Of a stretch of 64,000 bases of DNA, positions 40,699 to 49,620 are shown piece by piece. This DNA is from Lentzea nigeriaca (GTDB lineage Bacteria; Actinomycetota; Actinomycetes; Mycobacteriales; Pseudonocardiaceae). The notes under the pieces were generated by a model. It saw only the letters and a list, made by a program, of their open reading frames with translations, did not search any database and was not told the DNA's origin. The DNA is taken from NCBI RefSeq assembly GCF_016907955.1, contig NZ_JAFBCX010000006.1, forward strand, positions 434,001 to 498,000. The letters are read 5' to 3'. The position numbers and the translations under genes are program-made. The stretch's first letter is position 1; each line of letters begins with the position of its first letter.

Positions 40699-41724
40699 AT
40701 GGGGGTCAGGATCTCGGGCATCGCGCTGCCAGCGCGGGAGCCGGTCTCGTTCGTGGTGGACGGAGAATTCCTGCGCGCCGCCGACGCGTCCACTTCGGAC
40801 GGTCTCTGGCTGCTGCCGGGACTCGTCGACGTGCATTCGCATCCCGGGATCGAGGCCCCGGGCGACGTCTACGACCACGAGGTGTTCCGCCGGCACATGC
40901 TCGCCCACCGGGCCGCCGGCGTGTTGACCGTCCGGTCGCCGGGTTCCGCGGATCCCGTGCTGGACCGGCCTGACGATCCCGATCTGCCGCGCCTGGCCCG
41001 CGGTGGCCGGTGGCTCGCGACGCCGGGCCGGTTCTTCGAGGGCTACGGCCGCCGGGTCACCGAGGAGGACCTGCCGCGGGCCGCCGTCGAGGACTCGGTC
41101 TCCGGCTGGTGCAAGGTGATCGGCGACTGGGAGCCGGACGACCCGCCGGTACCGCTGGACGTGCTGACGGCGACGGTCGAAGCCGTGCACGCCGCCGGTG
41201 GGCGCGTCGCGGTGCACTGCCAGACCGCGGAGGGGTGCCGCAACGCGGTGCTGGCAGGCGCGGACAGCCTCGAACACGGAATGCATCTGGACCATTCGCT
41301 CCTTCCGCGGATGGCGGCGCAGGGGACGGCGTTCGTGCCGACGCTCACGACGTTCGGCAAGACGGTGCAGAACCTGGGCAACGCGAAGAACCCCCGGCGC
41401 GCGGAGTGGATCCGGAGCGGGTGGGAGCACGCGTTTCCCACCGTCCGCGCGGCTCACGAGGCCGGGGTGACCGTGTTGACCGGGACCGACACCCAGCCGT
41501 GCGGCGAGGTGGCCGGGGAGATCGCGTGGCTGATCGAGGCCGGGATGCCGGTGGAGGCCGCGATCGGGGCCGGGTCGTGGGTCGCGCGGGAGTGGCTCGG
41601 GTTGCCGGGGCTGGTGGACGGTGGCTTCGCGGACGTCGCCGGGTACGACGCGGATCCGGCCGAGGATCCGGGCGTGTTGTCGCGGCCCACGCGGATCGTG
41701 TTGCGCGGCAACGAGATCCGCTAA
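40699..41724 (+). CDS. Amidohydrolase family protein
   Basis: 341 residues. TIM-barrel amidohydrolase: LLPGLVDVHSHPG gives the metal HxH, VAVHCQTAEG and DSLEHGMHLD the later His, VTVLTGTDTQPCGEVAGE the Asp. The N-terminal sandwich is short and the family close to dihydroorotase/imidazolonepropionase-like proteins of unknown substrate. A 16-base copy of its last codons is repeated 62 bp downstream. Confidence 0.82.
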   Translation: MGVRISGIALPAREPVSFVVDGEFLRAADASTSDGLWLLPGLVDVHSHPGIEAPGDVYDHEVFRRHMLAHRAAGVLTVRSPGSADPVLDRPDDPDLPRLARGGRWLATPGRFFEGYGRRVTEEDLPRAAVEDSVSGWCKVIGDWEPDDPPVPLDVLTATVEAVHAAGGRVAVHCQTAEGCRNAVLAGADSLEHGMHLDHSLLPRMAAQGTAFVPTLTTFGKTVQNLGNAKNPRRAEWIRSGWEHAFPTVRAAHEAGVTVLTGTDTQPCGEVAGEIAWLIEAGMPVEAAIGAGSWVAREWLGLPGLVDGGFADVAGYDADPAEDPGVLSRPTRIVLRGNEIR

Positions 41725-41775
41725 ACGCCTCGCTCCGTTTTCGCAGCCGGGAGTGGAGTGTGTTGCGCGGCAACG
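41698..41775 (+). repeat. 16-bp direct repeat spanning the end of the amidohydrolase gene
   Basis: GTGTTGCGCGGCAACG occurs at 41698-41713 (in the last codons of the gene) and again at 41760-41775 in the gap up to the DedA stop. It looks like a partial duplication of the gene end; no flanking element. Confidence 0.7.
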
Positions 41776-42417
41776 TCATCGCCTGACACGCGGCAGCACC
41801 ACCGTGGCTTCCGGATCGCCCTTTGCGCGTTGACGCAGGCGGATGACCACGAAGAGGAGCACGGCGATGGCCACCGCGGCCAGCACGAGCTTCTGGAAGA
41901 TGCCGGCGTAGGACTCGACGCGGTGCCAGTTCTCGCCGAGTAGGTAGCCGGCGCCCACGAAGATGGTGTTCCAGATCAGGCTGCCCAGCGTGGTGAGCCA
42001 TAAGAAGTGCGGGAAGTTCATTCGTTCCACGCCTGCGGGCAGGGAGATGAAGCTGCGGAACAAAGGCACCATTCGGCCGAGGAACACGGCTTTGGTGCCG
42101 TGGCGGGTGAACCAGGCCTCGGTCTTGTCGAAGTCGGTCACGTTCACCAGTGGAATGCGAGCTACCAGACGGCGGGTGCGGTCGCGACCGAGGAGCATGC
42201 CCGCGAAGTAGACGATGACGGCGCCCGCCACCGAGCCCAGGGTGGTCCAGAGCAGGGCCGCCGGGAGGCTGAACACGCCTTTGCTCGCGGAGAAGCCGGC
42301 CAGCGGCAACACCAGCTCGCTCGGGATCGGCGGAAACAGGTTGTCCAGGCCCACCACCACGGCGGCGCCCACCCCTCCCAGCGTTTCCATCAGGTCGACG
42401 GCCCACTCAGCCAGCAT
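41776..42417 (-). CDS. DedA family membrane protein
   Basis: 213 residues, about five spans. The DedA/SNARE-associated core is clear: LDNLFPPIPSELVLPLAGFSAS, GSVAGAVIVYFAGMLLGR, WFTRHGTKAVFLGRMVPLFRSFISLPAGVERM. The two glycine-rich re-entrant segments with acidic and basic residues (E in PSE, R in GRM..PLFRS) are conserved in DedA proteins, which recycle undecaprenyl phosphate or other lipid carriers and need proton motive force. AAGGAG is 9 bases before the ATG. Convergent with the amidohydrolase. Confidence 0.88.
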   Translation of the reverse strand: MLAEWAVDLMETLGGVGAAVVVGLDNLFPPIPSELVLPLAGFSASKGVFSLPAALLWTTLGSVAGAVIVYFAGMLLGRDRTRRLVARIPLVNVTDFDKTEAWFTRHGTKAVFLGRMVPLFRSFISLPAGVERMNFPHFLWLTTLGSLIWNTIFVGAGYLLGENWHRVESYAGIFQKLVLAAVAIAVLLFVVIRLRQRAKGDPEATVVLPRVRR

Positions 42418-42584
42418 TGCGGAGTTCTCCTTGCGGTGACGGAGGAATTGGTCGGGGTCAACGCTAGGAATGGGGAGCGGGGAGGGCCATGAGGTAAGCC
42501 GTTGGGAATCGTGGGGGAAACCGCAGGGCGATACTGTGGAAAACCGCAATGCCGGGGTGCTGGGCGGACAGTACGGTTGGCGGT

Positions 42585-43709
42585 GTGCATCAGGATGGTC
42601 AGCTCAGCGCCGGATCGCTGGTGCTCGGGTGGCTCCGGATGCTCTTCGGGTTGTCTCTCGGGGCGGTGACCGGGCTGGTGGGTCTGGTCGCGGCGGCGCT
42701 GGGCACGCGGGTGGTCGTGCTGACCGAGTACGAACTCGGTCGCATCGCGCGGTTCGACCGGGTCGTGCACACCAACCCGCTCAGCAGGAGCGGGTGCCGG
42801 CGGTATCTCGCGGTGCGGTGGCTGGTCGGTGCGGTCGGTGCGGGCGTCATCTGCATGCTGATGTTCTGGTACGCCGTCGCGATCTCGATGGTGACGGCGT
42901 GGCTGTTCGACGGCACCTGGGGGATGATCAAGGACGGTGAGCACGTCACCGCGGTGCTGCTCGCGGCGGTGGCGGTGCCGGGTGCGCTGGTCATCTTCGT
43001 GACGACCGCCGGCGTGCCCGGAGTGGCGGCGCTGGACAGGTGGCTCGCCACCAGGATGCTCGGCACGAGTCAGCAAACGCTGCTGCGGCAACGGGTCGCG
43101 GAGCTGACGAGCACGCGCGCCGAGGTGATCGAGGCGATCGACGACGAGCGCAGGCGCATCGAGCGGGACCTGCACGACGGGGTTCAGCAGCGGCTCGTCG
43201 CACTCGGCATGCTGATCGGCAGGGCCCGGCGGGCCAAGGACGACGAGCAGCTGGGGCAGCTGCTGCGCCAGGCGCACGACACCGCGGCCGAGACCATCGA
43301 CGAACTGCGCGAGGTCGCGACGCGCGTCTACCCCGCCGTGCTCGACGACTCCGGGCTGGACGCGGCGCTCGAGGTGCTGGCGGAACGGTCCAGCGTGCGC
43401 GTCGAGATCGACAACCTGCTGAAGTCCCCGCCGGGCACCGCACTGGAGACGGTGATCTACTTCGTCGTGTCCGAGGCCGTCAACAACGCGGCCAAGCACG
43501 CCGACCCGTCGGTGGTCGAGGTCTGCGTGTGGCCTGGCGAGGGCGACATCACGATCATGGTGTGGGACGACGGGATGGGCGGGGCGGACGAGACCGGCAC
43601 CGGGCTGTCCGGCCTGGCGCGCCGGGTCAAGGCCGTGGACGGCGACTTCGAGGTGACCAGCCCGCTCGGTGGCCCCACCACGATCTACGCGAGGTTGCCG
43701 TGCGGGTGA
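42585..43709 (+). CDS. Sensor histidine kinase (HisKA_3 type)
   Basis: 374 residues. N-terminal membrane block of four spans (about 10-140) with two-helix pairs, then HisKA_3 box ERRRIERDLHDGVQQRLVALG (His in LHDG) and HATPase with SEAVNNAAKHADPSVVEV, VWDDGMGG and GTGLSGLARRV. This is the common NarX/DesK-like actinobacterial kinase. GTG 42585 is chosen near the first membrane helix; an ATG at 42549 adds 12 atypical residues. Overlaps the response regulator gene by 10 bases. Confidence 0.88.
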   Translation: MHQDGQLSAGSLVLGWLRMLFGLSLGAVTGLVGLVAAALGTRVVVLTEYELGRIARFDRVVHTNPLSRSGCRRYLAVRWLVGAVGAGVICMLMFWYAVAISMVTAWLFDGTWGMIKDGEHVTAVLLAAVAVPGALVIFVTTAGVPGVAALDRWLATRMLGTSQQTLLRQRVAELTSTRAEVIEAIDDERRRIERDLHDGVQQRLVALGMLIGRARRAKDDEQLGQLLRQAHDTAAETIDELREVATRVYPAVLDDSGLDAALEVLAERSSVRVEIDNLLKSPPGTALETVIYFVVSEAVNNAAKHADPSVVEVCVWPGEGDITIMVWDDGMGGADETGTGLSGLARRVKAVDGDFEVTSPLGGPTTIYARLPCG

Positions 43710-44344
43710 TCCTGGCCGAGGACTCGACGCTGCTGCGCGAGGGCCTGATCCGGCTGCTCGCCGAGGAGGGCCACGAGGTCGTCGCCGCCGTCGGCACCGC
43801 ACCGGAGCTGCTCAGGGCCACCGAGGAACACGAGCCGGACATCGTGGTCACCGACGTCAGGATGCCGCCGGACCACAAGGACGACGGCATGCGCGCCGCG
43901 CTCACGATCCGCGAGAGGTGGCCGGACGTCGCGGTGCTCGTGCTCTCCCAGTACGTCGAGAACCGCTATGCCACCGAGCTGATCACCAGCACCGGCGGCA
44001 GGGTCGGCTACCTGCTCAAGGACCGCGTGGCCCAGGTCGACGAGTTCCTGGAGGCGCTCGACAGGGTGGCGGCGGGCGGGGCGGCGTTCGACCCGGAGGT
44101 CGTGCGCAGGCTGCTGACCAGGACCACGCACGTCGACCCGCTCGAAACGCTGACCCCGCGGGAGAAGGACGTCCTCGAGCTGATGGCGCAGGGCCTCACC
44201 AACGCGCGCATCTCCGAGCACCTGCACATCTCGCAGAGCGCAGCGGAGAAGCACATCAACGCGATCTTCGACAAGCTCGGTCTCGCCGGCTCGTCCGGCG
44301 TGAGCCGCCGGGTCATGGCCGTCGTCCGCTACCTGGGCAGTTGA
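43700..44344 (+). CDS. NarL/FixJ-family response regulator
   Basis: 214 residues. Receiver: VILAEDSTLLREGL (acidic pair), phosphoacceptor in VVTDVRMPP, Ser/Thr in VLVLSQYVE, Lys in GYLLKDRV. LuxR HTH: LTPREKDVLELMAQGLTNARISEHLHISQSAAEKHINAIFDKLGL. GTG start after GAGG, within the kinase end, so translation is coupled. Targets unknown; the membrane kinase has no obvious sensor domain. Confidence 0.9.
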   Translation: MRVILAEDSTLLREGLIRLLAEEGHEVVAAVGTAPELLRATEEHEPDIVVTDVRMPPDHKDDGMRAALTIRERWPDVAVLVLSQYVENRYATELITSTGGRVGYLLKDRVAQVDEFLEALDRVAAGGAAFDPEVVRRLLTRTTHVDPLETLTPREKDVLELMAQGLTNARISEHLHISQSAAEKHINAIFDKLGLAGSSGVSRRVMAVVRYLGS

Positions 44345-44352
44345 CCCAGCAG

Positions 44353-44508
44353 ATGATGGAGATGCTGTGGCGCTCCGGGCTGAAGCCGCGGCTCTGGAAC
44401 GACGGCGGCATCGCCGTGGTGCCGGAGGTTCCGCGCAGGCCCGTGGTTCTCTACCTTCTCGCGGTGCCGGCGGCAGTATTCGGAGAATGGCTGGTGACGA
44501 CCCTGTGA
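44353..44508 (+). CDS. Possible 51-residue membrane peptide
   Basis: Starts 8 bases after the response regulator stop at ATGATGGAG. It encodes MMEMLWRSGLKPRLWNDGG, then a Pro/Val segment and a hydrophobic stretch VVLYLLAVPAAVFGEWLV. No clear Shine-Dalgarno, and it overlaps the next gene start by 22 bases. It could be translated with the two-component operon or be chance. Confidence 0.3.
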   Translation: MMEMLWRSGLKPRLWNDGGIAVVPEVPRRPVVLYLLAVPAAVFGEWLVTTL

Positions 44509-45296
44509 CGGAGTTCGAGGCGCTGCTCGCGACGCCGGGTGCGGAGGCGGCTCGGGGGACCTTCCACGACGCCGTTGTGGTGCGGGAAAAGTGGGTCGCC
44601 CGCTTTCCCCGTGCCGATCTGACCGATGCCCGGCGCCGCGCTCAGGCGCTCAGGCTGATCTCGCGGCTCGATCTGCCTTTCGCCGTGCCGGAGATCATCG
44701 AGGACCGGCTGGATCTGCCGTTGGGTCAGGCTCACGTCGTCGTCACGTACCTGCCCGGCGAACCGTCGGACACCGCGAGCGACGAGGCCGTCCTCGAAGT
44801 CCTCGACGCGCTCGCCTCGACAGAACTCGACGACGAGCTCCTCGCCGTGCTGGACGAACCCCTGCACCACGCGGGTGGTCACCAAGCGATCGAGACGATC
44901 ACCGAGCTCGTGTTCCCGTTGCTCACCGCCGACGAGCGCGGTCAGGCTTCCGAAGTCCTGCAACGGTTCGCGGACCTGCCCACCGTGACGGGCTTCGTGC
45001 ACGGAGACCTGGCCCCGGTGAACCTGCGCTGGCACGACGGGAAGATCAGCGGAATCATCGACTGGGACTTCGCCTGCGCGGGCGACCCCGCGCTCGACGC
45101 CGCCGCGTTCGCGAGCTACGGCTGGCCACTGGTCCGCCGCGTCCGGCCGGAACTCTACGAACGGGCGCGCACGCACGCGGCGATGTTCCCGCTGACCGGT
45201 GCGGTGGCCGTGCTCCGGCTGGGCGCCGACCCGGCGAAGTTCCTCGCCTGGTTCCGCCGCCGCTGTGCGGTTCGGGAACACCCGCCGGCCGGCTGA
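44487..45296 (+). CDS. Aminoglycoside phosphotransferase (APH) family kinase
   Basis: 269 residues with kinase-like fold. The Brenner motif GFVHGDLAPVNLRW (catalytic HxD) and the metal segment GIIDWDFACAGDPALD are present; the N-lobe shows VREKWVARFPR with the ATP lysine. The family includes antibiotic kinases, choline/homoserine kinases and many of unknown substrate; nothing points to a drug target here. ATG 44487 behind CGGAGA (close); GTG 44505 is an alternative. Confidence 0.82.
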   Translation: MAGDDPVTEFEALLATPGAEAARGTFHDAVVVREKWVARFPRADLTDARRRAQALRLISRLDLPFAVPEIIEDRLDLPLGQAHVVVTYLPGEPSDTASDEAVLEVLDALASTELDDELLAVLDEPLHHAGGHQAIETITELVFPLLTADERGQASEVLQRFADLPTVTGFVHGDLAPVNLRWHDGKISGIIDWDFACAGDPALDAAAFASYGWPLVRRVRPELYERARTHAAMFPLTGAVAVLRLGADPAKFLAWFRRRCAVREHPPAG

Positions 45297-45392
45297 CCGG
45301 GCGTGCTCACGGTCACAGTCGGGAAACGCGTGCTCACGAGCTGGAAGCGGGCCCGCGGTCACGGACTTCACCCGTCCGGAGGACTTGATCAC

Positions 45393-45398
45393 TATGAT
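45393..45398 (+). promoter_or_regulatory. -10 element of a leaderless lipoprotein mRNA
   Basis: TATGAT ends 6 bases before the GTG at 45405, the spacing expected when transcription starts at the initiation codon. No Shine-Dalgarno precedes the GTG. No strong -35 seen. Confidence 0.45.
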
Positions 45399-45404
45399 GG
45401 ATGA

Positions 45405-46886
45405 GTGCCCCTGCGACCTCGCCCCTTCGCGCTGCTGGCTGCGCTCGCGCTGCTCGGCGCGGTCACGGCGTGTACCAGCGCCGCGGTCGGCGACCCGGTC
45501 GGCGCGCAGATGGGACAGCCGCAGGTGCCGGAGAGCAACGCACCGGTCGCGCCGCGGGACCTCATCAAGCTCACGGTGGAGAACTCCCGGCAGAGCTCCG
45601 GCGTCGTCGTCGCGGGTGTCGAGGACGCGGTCTACAACTACGCGCCCGCCGTGATGCTCGACGGCGGCAAGGTCCGCACGTGGTGGTGCAGCCAGATGGG
45701 CAGCGCCAAGCCGAACGGCGACGACATCCTCTACAGCGAGGGGCCGAGCGCGGACGGCCCGTTCAGCACGGCGCGCGCGGTGCTGTCCGGCAGCGGCGGC
45801 AGCTTCGACGCGATGCACACGTGCGACCCGTCGCTGATCAAGGTCGGCGACACCTACTACATGTATTACACAGGGGCGTCGCGCGACAACCACGCGAACG
45901 GCAGCTCGGTCGGCGTCGCGACCAGCAAGGACGGCATCAACTGGTCCCGCGGCAACGGCGGCCAGCCGATCCTCGTCCCTTCCGGCGACGTCATCCGGGC
46001 CAACACCTACGGCGCCGGCCAGCAGTCCGCGATCTACCTCGACGGCTGGGTCTACCTGCTCTTCACCGACACCACCGGGTACGCGGCGGCCTCGAACGGC
46101 GCAGGCCAGTACGTGCTGCGGTCGAAGGACCCGCTGTTCGGCAAGGGTGTCGAGGCGCTGGGTCCGCAGGGCTTCCAGCCGGTGGAACGGACCAACCAGC
46201 CCCGCACCCGGTCGGTGGTCGAGGCGTTCAGCGCCGACTGGATGTGGATCGAGGCGGCGTCGGCGTTCGCAATCGCCCACTCGACCGAACACGGCACGAC
46301 CGTCACGTTCTGGAACAAGGAGTTCACCCGGCACCCCTTCCAGTCCGTGCTGATCCCCGGCCCGTGGAAGGAAGGCCCCGGCCTGGTGCGCACGCCGGAA
46401 GGGCACGCGTCGGCCACCTACGACCCGTGCAACAGGATCGCGCTGGACGTCCTGCGCGCCACGTCGAGCGACGGGTCGGGAGCGCCGACGAACATCAGCC
46501 ACTTCGGCATGGACGTCGTCGGGCTCAACGGGTGCCTCACGGCGGACGAGGCCAGGACGCTCAACGGCTTCGCGATGCCCTCGCCCGAACGCACGGCGGA
46601 CGTCGTGATGAACGGCAAGATCATCCGGTTCGAGCGCGGCTCGGTCGCGGCCAAGTACGCCGTCGGCGTGCTGGCCAAGCGCCCGAAGATCGCCGACTCG
46701 ATGAAGGTCGCGGTCCGCGTCCCGGCAGGCGCCCCCGCCGTGCGCAGCCTGAGCGACCAGCTGGGCTTCCTGGTCAACAACAAGCTGATCGTCATGAACT
46801 CGCTCGACGCGGCTCAGCTCAACTCCTCCGAGGTCACCGTCGTGACCCAGGAGCAGTGGGACCGGTACGAACGCCTGGTGACCTGA
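45405..46886 (+). CDS. Lipoprotein with five-bladed beta-propeller (GH43/32-like fold)
   Basis: 493 residues. Signal peptide with lipobox AVTAC, then PVGAQ... linker and a propeller: VYNYAPAVMLDGGKVRTWWCSQM, FDAMHTCDPSLIKVGDTYYMYYTGA, VGVATSKDGINW, QSAIYLDGWVYLLFTDT. The repeated D-P-S..K..D-x-YYMYY pattern is that of glycosidase clans with a beta-propeller (GH43/GH117/beta-fructosidase); some act on plant or cell-wall polysaccharides. Catalytic acids cannot be set with confidence. The next gene, a polytopic membrane protein, follows after 43 bp. Confidence 0.75.
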   Translation: MPLRPRPFALLAALALLGAVTACTSAAVGDPVGAQMGQPQVPESNAPVAPRDLIKLTVENSRQSSGVVVAGVEDAVYNYAPAVMLDGGKVRTWWCSQMGSAKPNGDDILYSEGPSADGPFSTARAVLSGSGGSFDAMHTCDPSLIKVGDTYYMYYTGASRDNHANGSSVGVATSKDGINWSRGNGGQPILVPSGDVIRANTYGAGQQSAIYLDGWVYLLFTDTTGYAAASNGAGQYVLRSKDPLFGKGVEALGPQGFQPVERTNQPRTRSVVEAFSADWMWIEAASAFAIAHSTEHGTTVTFWNKEFTRHPFQSVLIPGPWKEGPGLVRTPEGHASATYDPCNRIALDVLRATSSDGSGAPTNISHFGMDVVGLNGCLTADEARTLNGFAMPSPERTADVVMNGKIIRFERGSVAAKYAVGVLAKRPKIADSMKVAVRVPAGAPAVRSLSDQLGFLVNNKLIVMNSLDAAQLNSSEVTVVTQEQWDRYERLVT

Positions 46887-46929
46887 CCCCGTACCGTTTC
46901 CCCGGTTCGAAAACGGACATGGGGGACCG

Positions 46930-48249
46930 ATGACGGCGACGATCGAACGACAGAGGGCTCTCGCGGACAGCGTCATCCCGCTGCCCGCCGATCCTCCGCA
47001 CGAACGGGCGTGGCTCGGCTTCACGGCCGCGTTCGTGGCAGCGGTGGCGTTCCTGCTGCTCATCCCGGCCGGCTGGGCCCGGCTCGACCACCTGTGGGCC
47101 GAGGACGGCGCCCGGTTCATGGTCGACGCGGTCCGCTCCCCCGCGCTCACGAACCTCGTCGAGCCGTACGGCGGCTACCTGCACACGTTGCCGCGCCTGG
47201 TCGCCGAAGTGGTCGCGCTGCTGCCGATCGGGTGGACCGCCGCCGGGTTCGCGATCGCCGCCGCGATGCTGCGGGCACTGGTCGCGTTGATCACGTTCGC
47301 GGCCTCCGGGGCGTACCTCAGGTCGGCACCGTTGCGGTTCGCGCTGGCGGCGCTCGTGATCGTGTTGCCGGCGGGCAACTCCGAGACGTTGAACAACATG
47401 TCGAACCTGCACTGGTTCCTGCTCTACGGCGCCTTCTGGGCGTTGTTGTGGCGCAACGCCCCGCGCGTGCCGGTCGCCGTGTTCGTGTTCCTCGCCGCCG
47501 TGTCCAGCCCGCTGGTGTTCCTGCTGGCACCCATCGCCGTCGTGCGGCTCTTCCTGCCGCGCAGGGAAGTGCCGATCGCGTTCCTCGCGGGTCTGGTGGT
47601 CCAGGCCGCGGCGATGGTGTTCGCGACGAGGACGCCGTACTCGCACGACGAGGTCGACCCGGTGCAGGTGCTGCTCGCGAGCCTGCTGCGGGTGCCGGTG
47701 GTGGCGCTCACCGGTTCCGAGCGGGTCAGCCAGTTCTACCCGGCGCACGGCAACCTGGTGATCGTCGTGGCGCTGCTGGTCGCCGCGGTGCCGATGGCGG
47801 CCGGTCTGCGGTTCGGTGACCGGGCGGGCCGGACCCTGGTGCTGGTCACGGCCGTGTACAGCGCGATCGTCATCGTCGCGTGCCTGGTGCTGAACTGGAC
47901 GCACATCCTGCAGGTGCAGGCGCCCGAGGTCGTGATGGCCGGGCAGCGCTACAGCATCGCGCCGTGCCTGTTCCTGTTCACCGCGATCTTCGTGGGGCTC
48001 GACGCGACGCCCGCGAAGACGTGGGAACGCGCGGTCGTGGCCGGGAGCCGCTACCTGATCGGGATCGCCGTCGTGGTCAGCGTCTTCGCCCACCTGCGGG
48101 TGCCCAAGACCGTGCTCACCGGCATCCCGTGGGACGAGAGCCTCGCGCGGGCCCGCGCGGAATGCGCCGCGGGTGCGCCGGAAGCCAGGCTGGAGCATGA
48201 GCCGAAGGACTGGTTCTTCGTCGTGCCGTGCCGCTCAGTGGGCCGATAG
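46930..48249 (+). CDS. Polytopic membrane protein of unknown function
   Basis: 439 residues, about 10-11 spans. An acidic loop after TM1 (LDHLWAEDGARFMVDAVR) followed by EPYGGYLHTLPRL is reminiscent of GT-C type integral membrane glycosyltransferases, where an acidic residue in the first loop is catalytic, but no named family is recognised. A later span ends in NWTHILQVQAPEVV. Placed just after the propeller lipoprotein, so they may act together on an outer polysaccharide (inference). Confidence 0.7.
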   Translation: MTATIERQRALADSVIPLPADPPHERAWLGFTAAFVAAVAFLLLIPAGWARLDHLWAEDGARFMVDAVRSPALTNLVEPYGGYLHTLPRLVAEVVALLPIGWTAAGFAIAAAMLRALVALITFAASGAYLRSAPLRFALAALVIVLPAGNSETLNNMSNLHWFLLYGAFWALLWRNAPRVPVAVFVFLAAVSSPLVFLLAPIAVVRLFLPRREVPIAFLAGLVVQAAAMVFATRTPYSHDEVDPVQVLLASLLRVPVVALTGSERVSQFYPAHGNLVIVVALLVAAVPMAAGLRFGDRAGRTLVLVTAVYSAIVIVACLVLNWTHILQVQAPEVVMAGQRYSIAPCLFLFTAIFVGLDATPAKTWERAVVAGSRYLIGIAVVVSVFAHLRVPKTVLTGIPWDESLARARAECAAGAPEARLEHEPKDWFFVVPCRSVGR

Positions 48250-48314
48250 CGAGCGGTGACCGACCTCATCCGAGCCGGCTGTCGAAAACGGCGGGGCTCG
48301 TTCGACGGATGTGC

Positions 48315-48833
48315 ATGACGAACACGACGATTGAGACCCGCAACCTCGACCAGTACGGCAACACCGCCCTGCCGTGGAGCCTGGCGCAGGACCTCCTCCT
48401 GAACGAGTCGGCGTCGAAGGACGTGCCGTTCTTCCTCAACACCGTGCGGCCGGACGGACGGCCGCACTCGGTGGGCATCGGCGCCGTGTGGTTCGAGGAC
48501 GCCCTGTACTTCGTGAGCGGGCCGGGCACCCGCAAGTCGCGCAACCTCGCGGAGAACCCGGCCTGCACGGTGTCGGTGCGGCTGACCGGAATGGACCTCG
48601 TGCTGGAAGGCGACGCGCACCGGATCACCGATGAGTCCACTTTGGACCGGGTCGCCGCGAGGTACCGCGAGTCCGGCTGGCCGGCCCGGCGGGAGGGTCA
48701 GGCGTTCACCGCGCCCTACACCGCGCCGAGCGGAGGTCCGCCGCCGTGGTACGTCTACCGGATCTCGCTGCGGGCCGCGCACGCCGTGGCCACCGTGGCG
48801 CCGGGCGGTGCCACGAGGTGGACGTTCAGCTGA
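48315..48833 (+). CDS. Pyridoxamine 5'-phosphate oxidase-family flavoprotein
   Basis: 172 residues, split-barrel FMN/F420-binding fold: VPFFLNTVRPDGRPHSVGIGAVWFEDALYFVSGPGTRKSRNLAENPACTVSVR, then a GDAHRITDE strand. The pattern TRKxRNLxxNPxxxVSV is that of the PPOX/F420-dependent split-barrel group in actinomycetes. Likely reduces a small molecule with FMN or F420H2. The 3' end overlaps the NmrA gene by 8 bp. Confidence 0.85.
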   Translation: MTNTTIETRNLDQYGNTALPWSLAQDLLLNESASKDVPFFLNTVRPDGRPHSVGIGAVWFEDALYFVSGPGTRKSRNLAENPACTVSVRLTGMDLVLEGDAHRITDESTLDRVAARYRESGWPARREGQAFTAPYTAPSGGPPPWYVYRISLRAAHAVATVAPGGATRWTFS

Positions 48834-49620
48834 GGGACAGCTCGCAGAAGTCGCGGAACGACCGGGGCGGCCTGCCCGTCACGTCCTCCACGGTCGTGGT
48901 GACCCGGTCCTCCGCGCCACCCCGGATGTCCTCGTCCAGCCCGGCGAGGACCGCGGCGAACTCCTTCGGCAGGCTCGTCGCGAGCCGTTCGGTCATCTCC
49001 GCGGTGCTGACCGAGTGGTGCCGGACCGGGCGCCCGGTGAGCTCGGTGATGATCGCGGCGGCGTCGGCGTAGCTCAATGCCTCCGGGCCGGTGATCAGGT
49101 GGTCCGTGTTGTGCGGCAACGGGTCCAGCAACGCCCGTGCCGCCACGGCCGCGATGTCGGCGGCGTCGACGAACGCGACCCGGCCGGCACCGGTGGCCGT
49201 GACGATCTCGCCGGCGCGGACACCCGCCGCGACGGGGTGGTCGCCGGTGAAGTTCTGCATGAACCACGACGGCCGCAGCACGGCCCACTCCGGCATCGCC
49301 CGCACCAGCGCGGGGAGAGCGCCCATGCCCGTGGCACTGTTCCCCACCGCGGACGAGCTCAGCAGCACCACCCGCCGCACGTGCCGCGCTCGGGCGAGAA
49401 AGGACTCCACCACCGGCGCCGGGTCGGCGACTCCGACCGGCGGGATCAGGTAGACGCGGTCGACGCCCTCCACCGCGGGGCCGAAGGTCGCCGGGACGTC
49501 CCAGTCGAACCGGACGTGGTCGTCCCGCACCGGCTTCCTCGTGCCGATGCGGGCGTCCGGCAGCAAGGACGCGAGCAGGCCGCCGGTCGTGCCCGTGCCG
49601 CCGATGACCAGCACGCTCAT
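48826..49620 (-). CDS. NmrA-like NAD(P)-binding protein
   Basis: 264 residues of the atypical SDR/NmrA type: VLVIGGTGTTGGLLASLL cofactor loop, DRVYLIPP, VVLLSSSAV, and WAVLRPSWFMQNFTGDHP, which is the QorB/NmrA signature. Such proteins act as quinone reductases or NADP sensors. It overlaps the SnoaL-like gene by 4 bases (49617-49620), forming a two-gene operon under the TetR regulator. Confidence 0.88.
   Translation of the reverse strand: MSVLVIGGTGTTGGLLASLLPDARIGTRKPVRDDHVRFDWDVPATFGPAVEGVDRVYLIPPVGVADPAPVVESFLARARHVRRVVLLSSSAVGNSATGMGALPALVRAMPEWAVLRPSWFMQNFTGDHPVAAGVRAGEIVTATGAGRVAFVDAADIAAVAARALLDPLPHNTDHLITGPEALSYADAAAIITELTGRPVRHHSVSTAEMTERLATSLPKEFAAVLAGLDEDIRGGAEDRVTTTVEDVTGRPPRSFRDFCELSLS

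Noticed and set aside
44487..45296. Antibiotic resistance call for the APH-like kinase
   Set aside because: The fold is shared with many housekeeping kinases; nothing in the sequence indicates an aminoglycoside substrate.
44451..47150. 899-codon open frame on the minus strand
   Set aside because: Antisense of the APH and propeller lipoprotein genes; composition is low-complexity and shows no motif.
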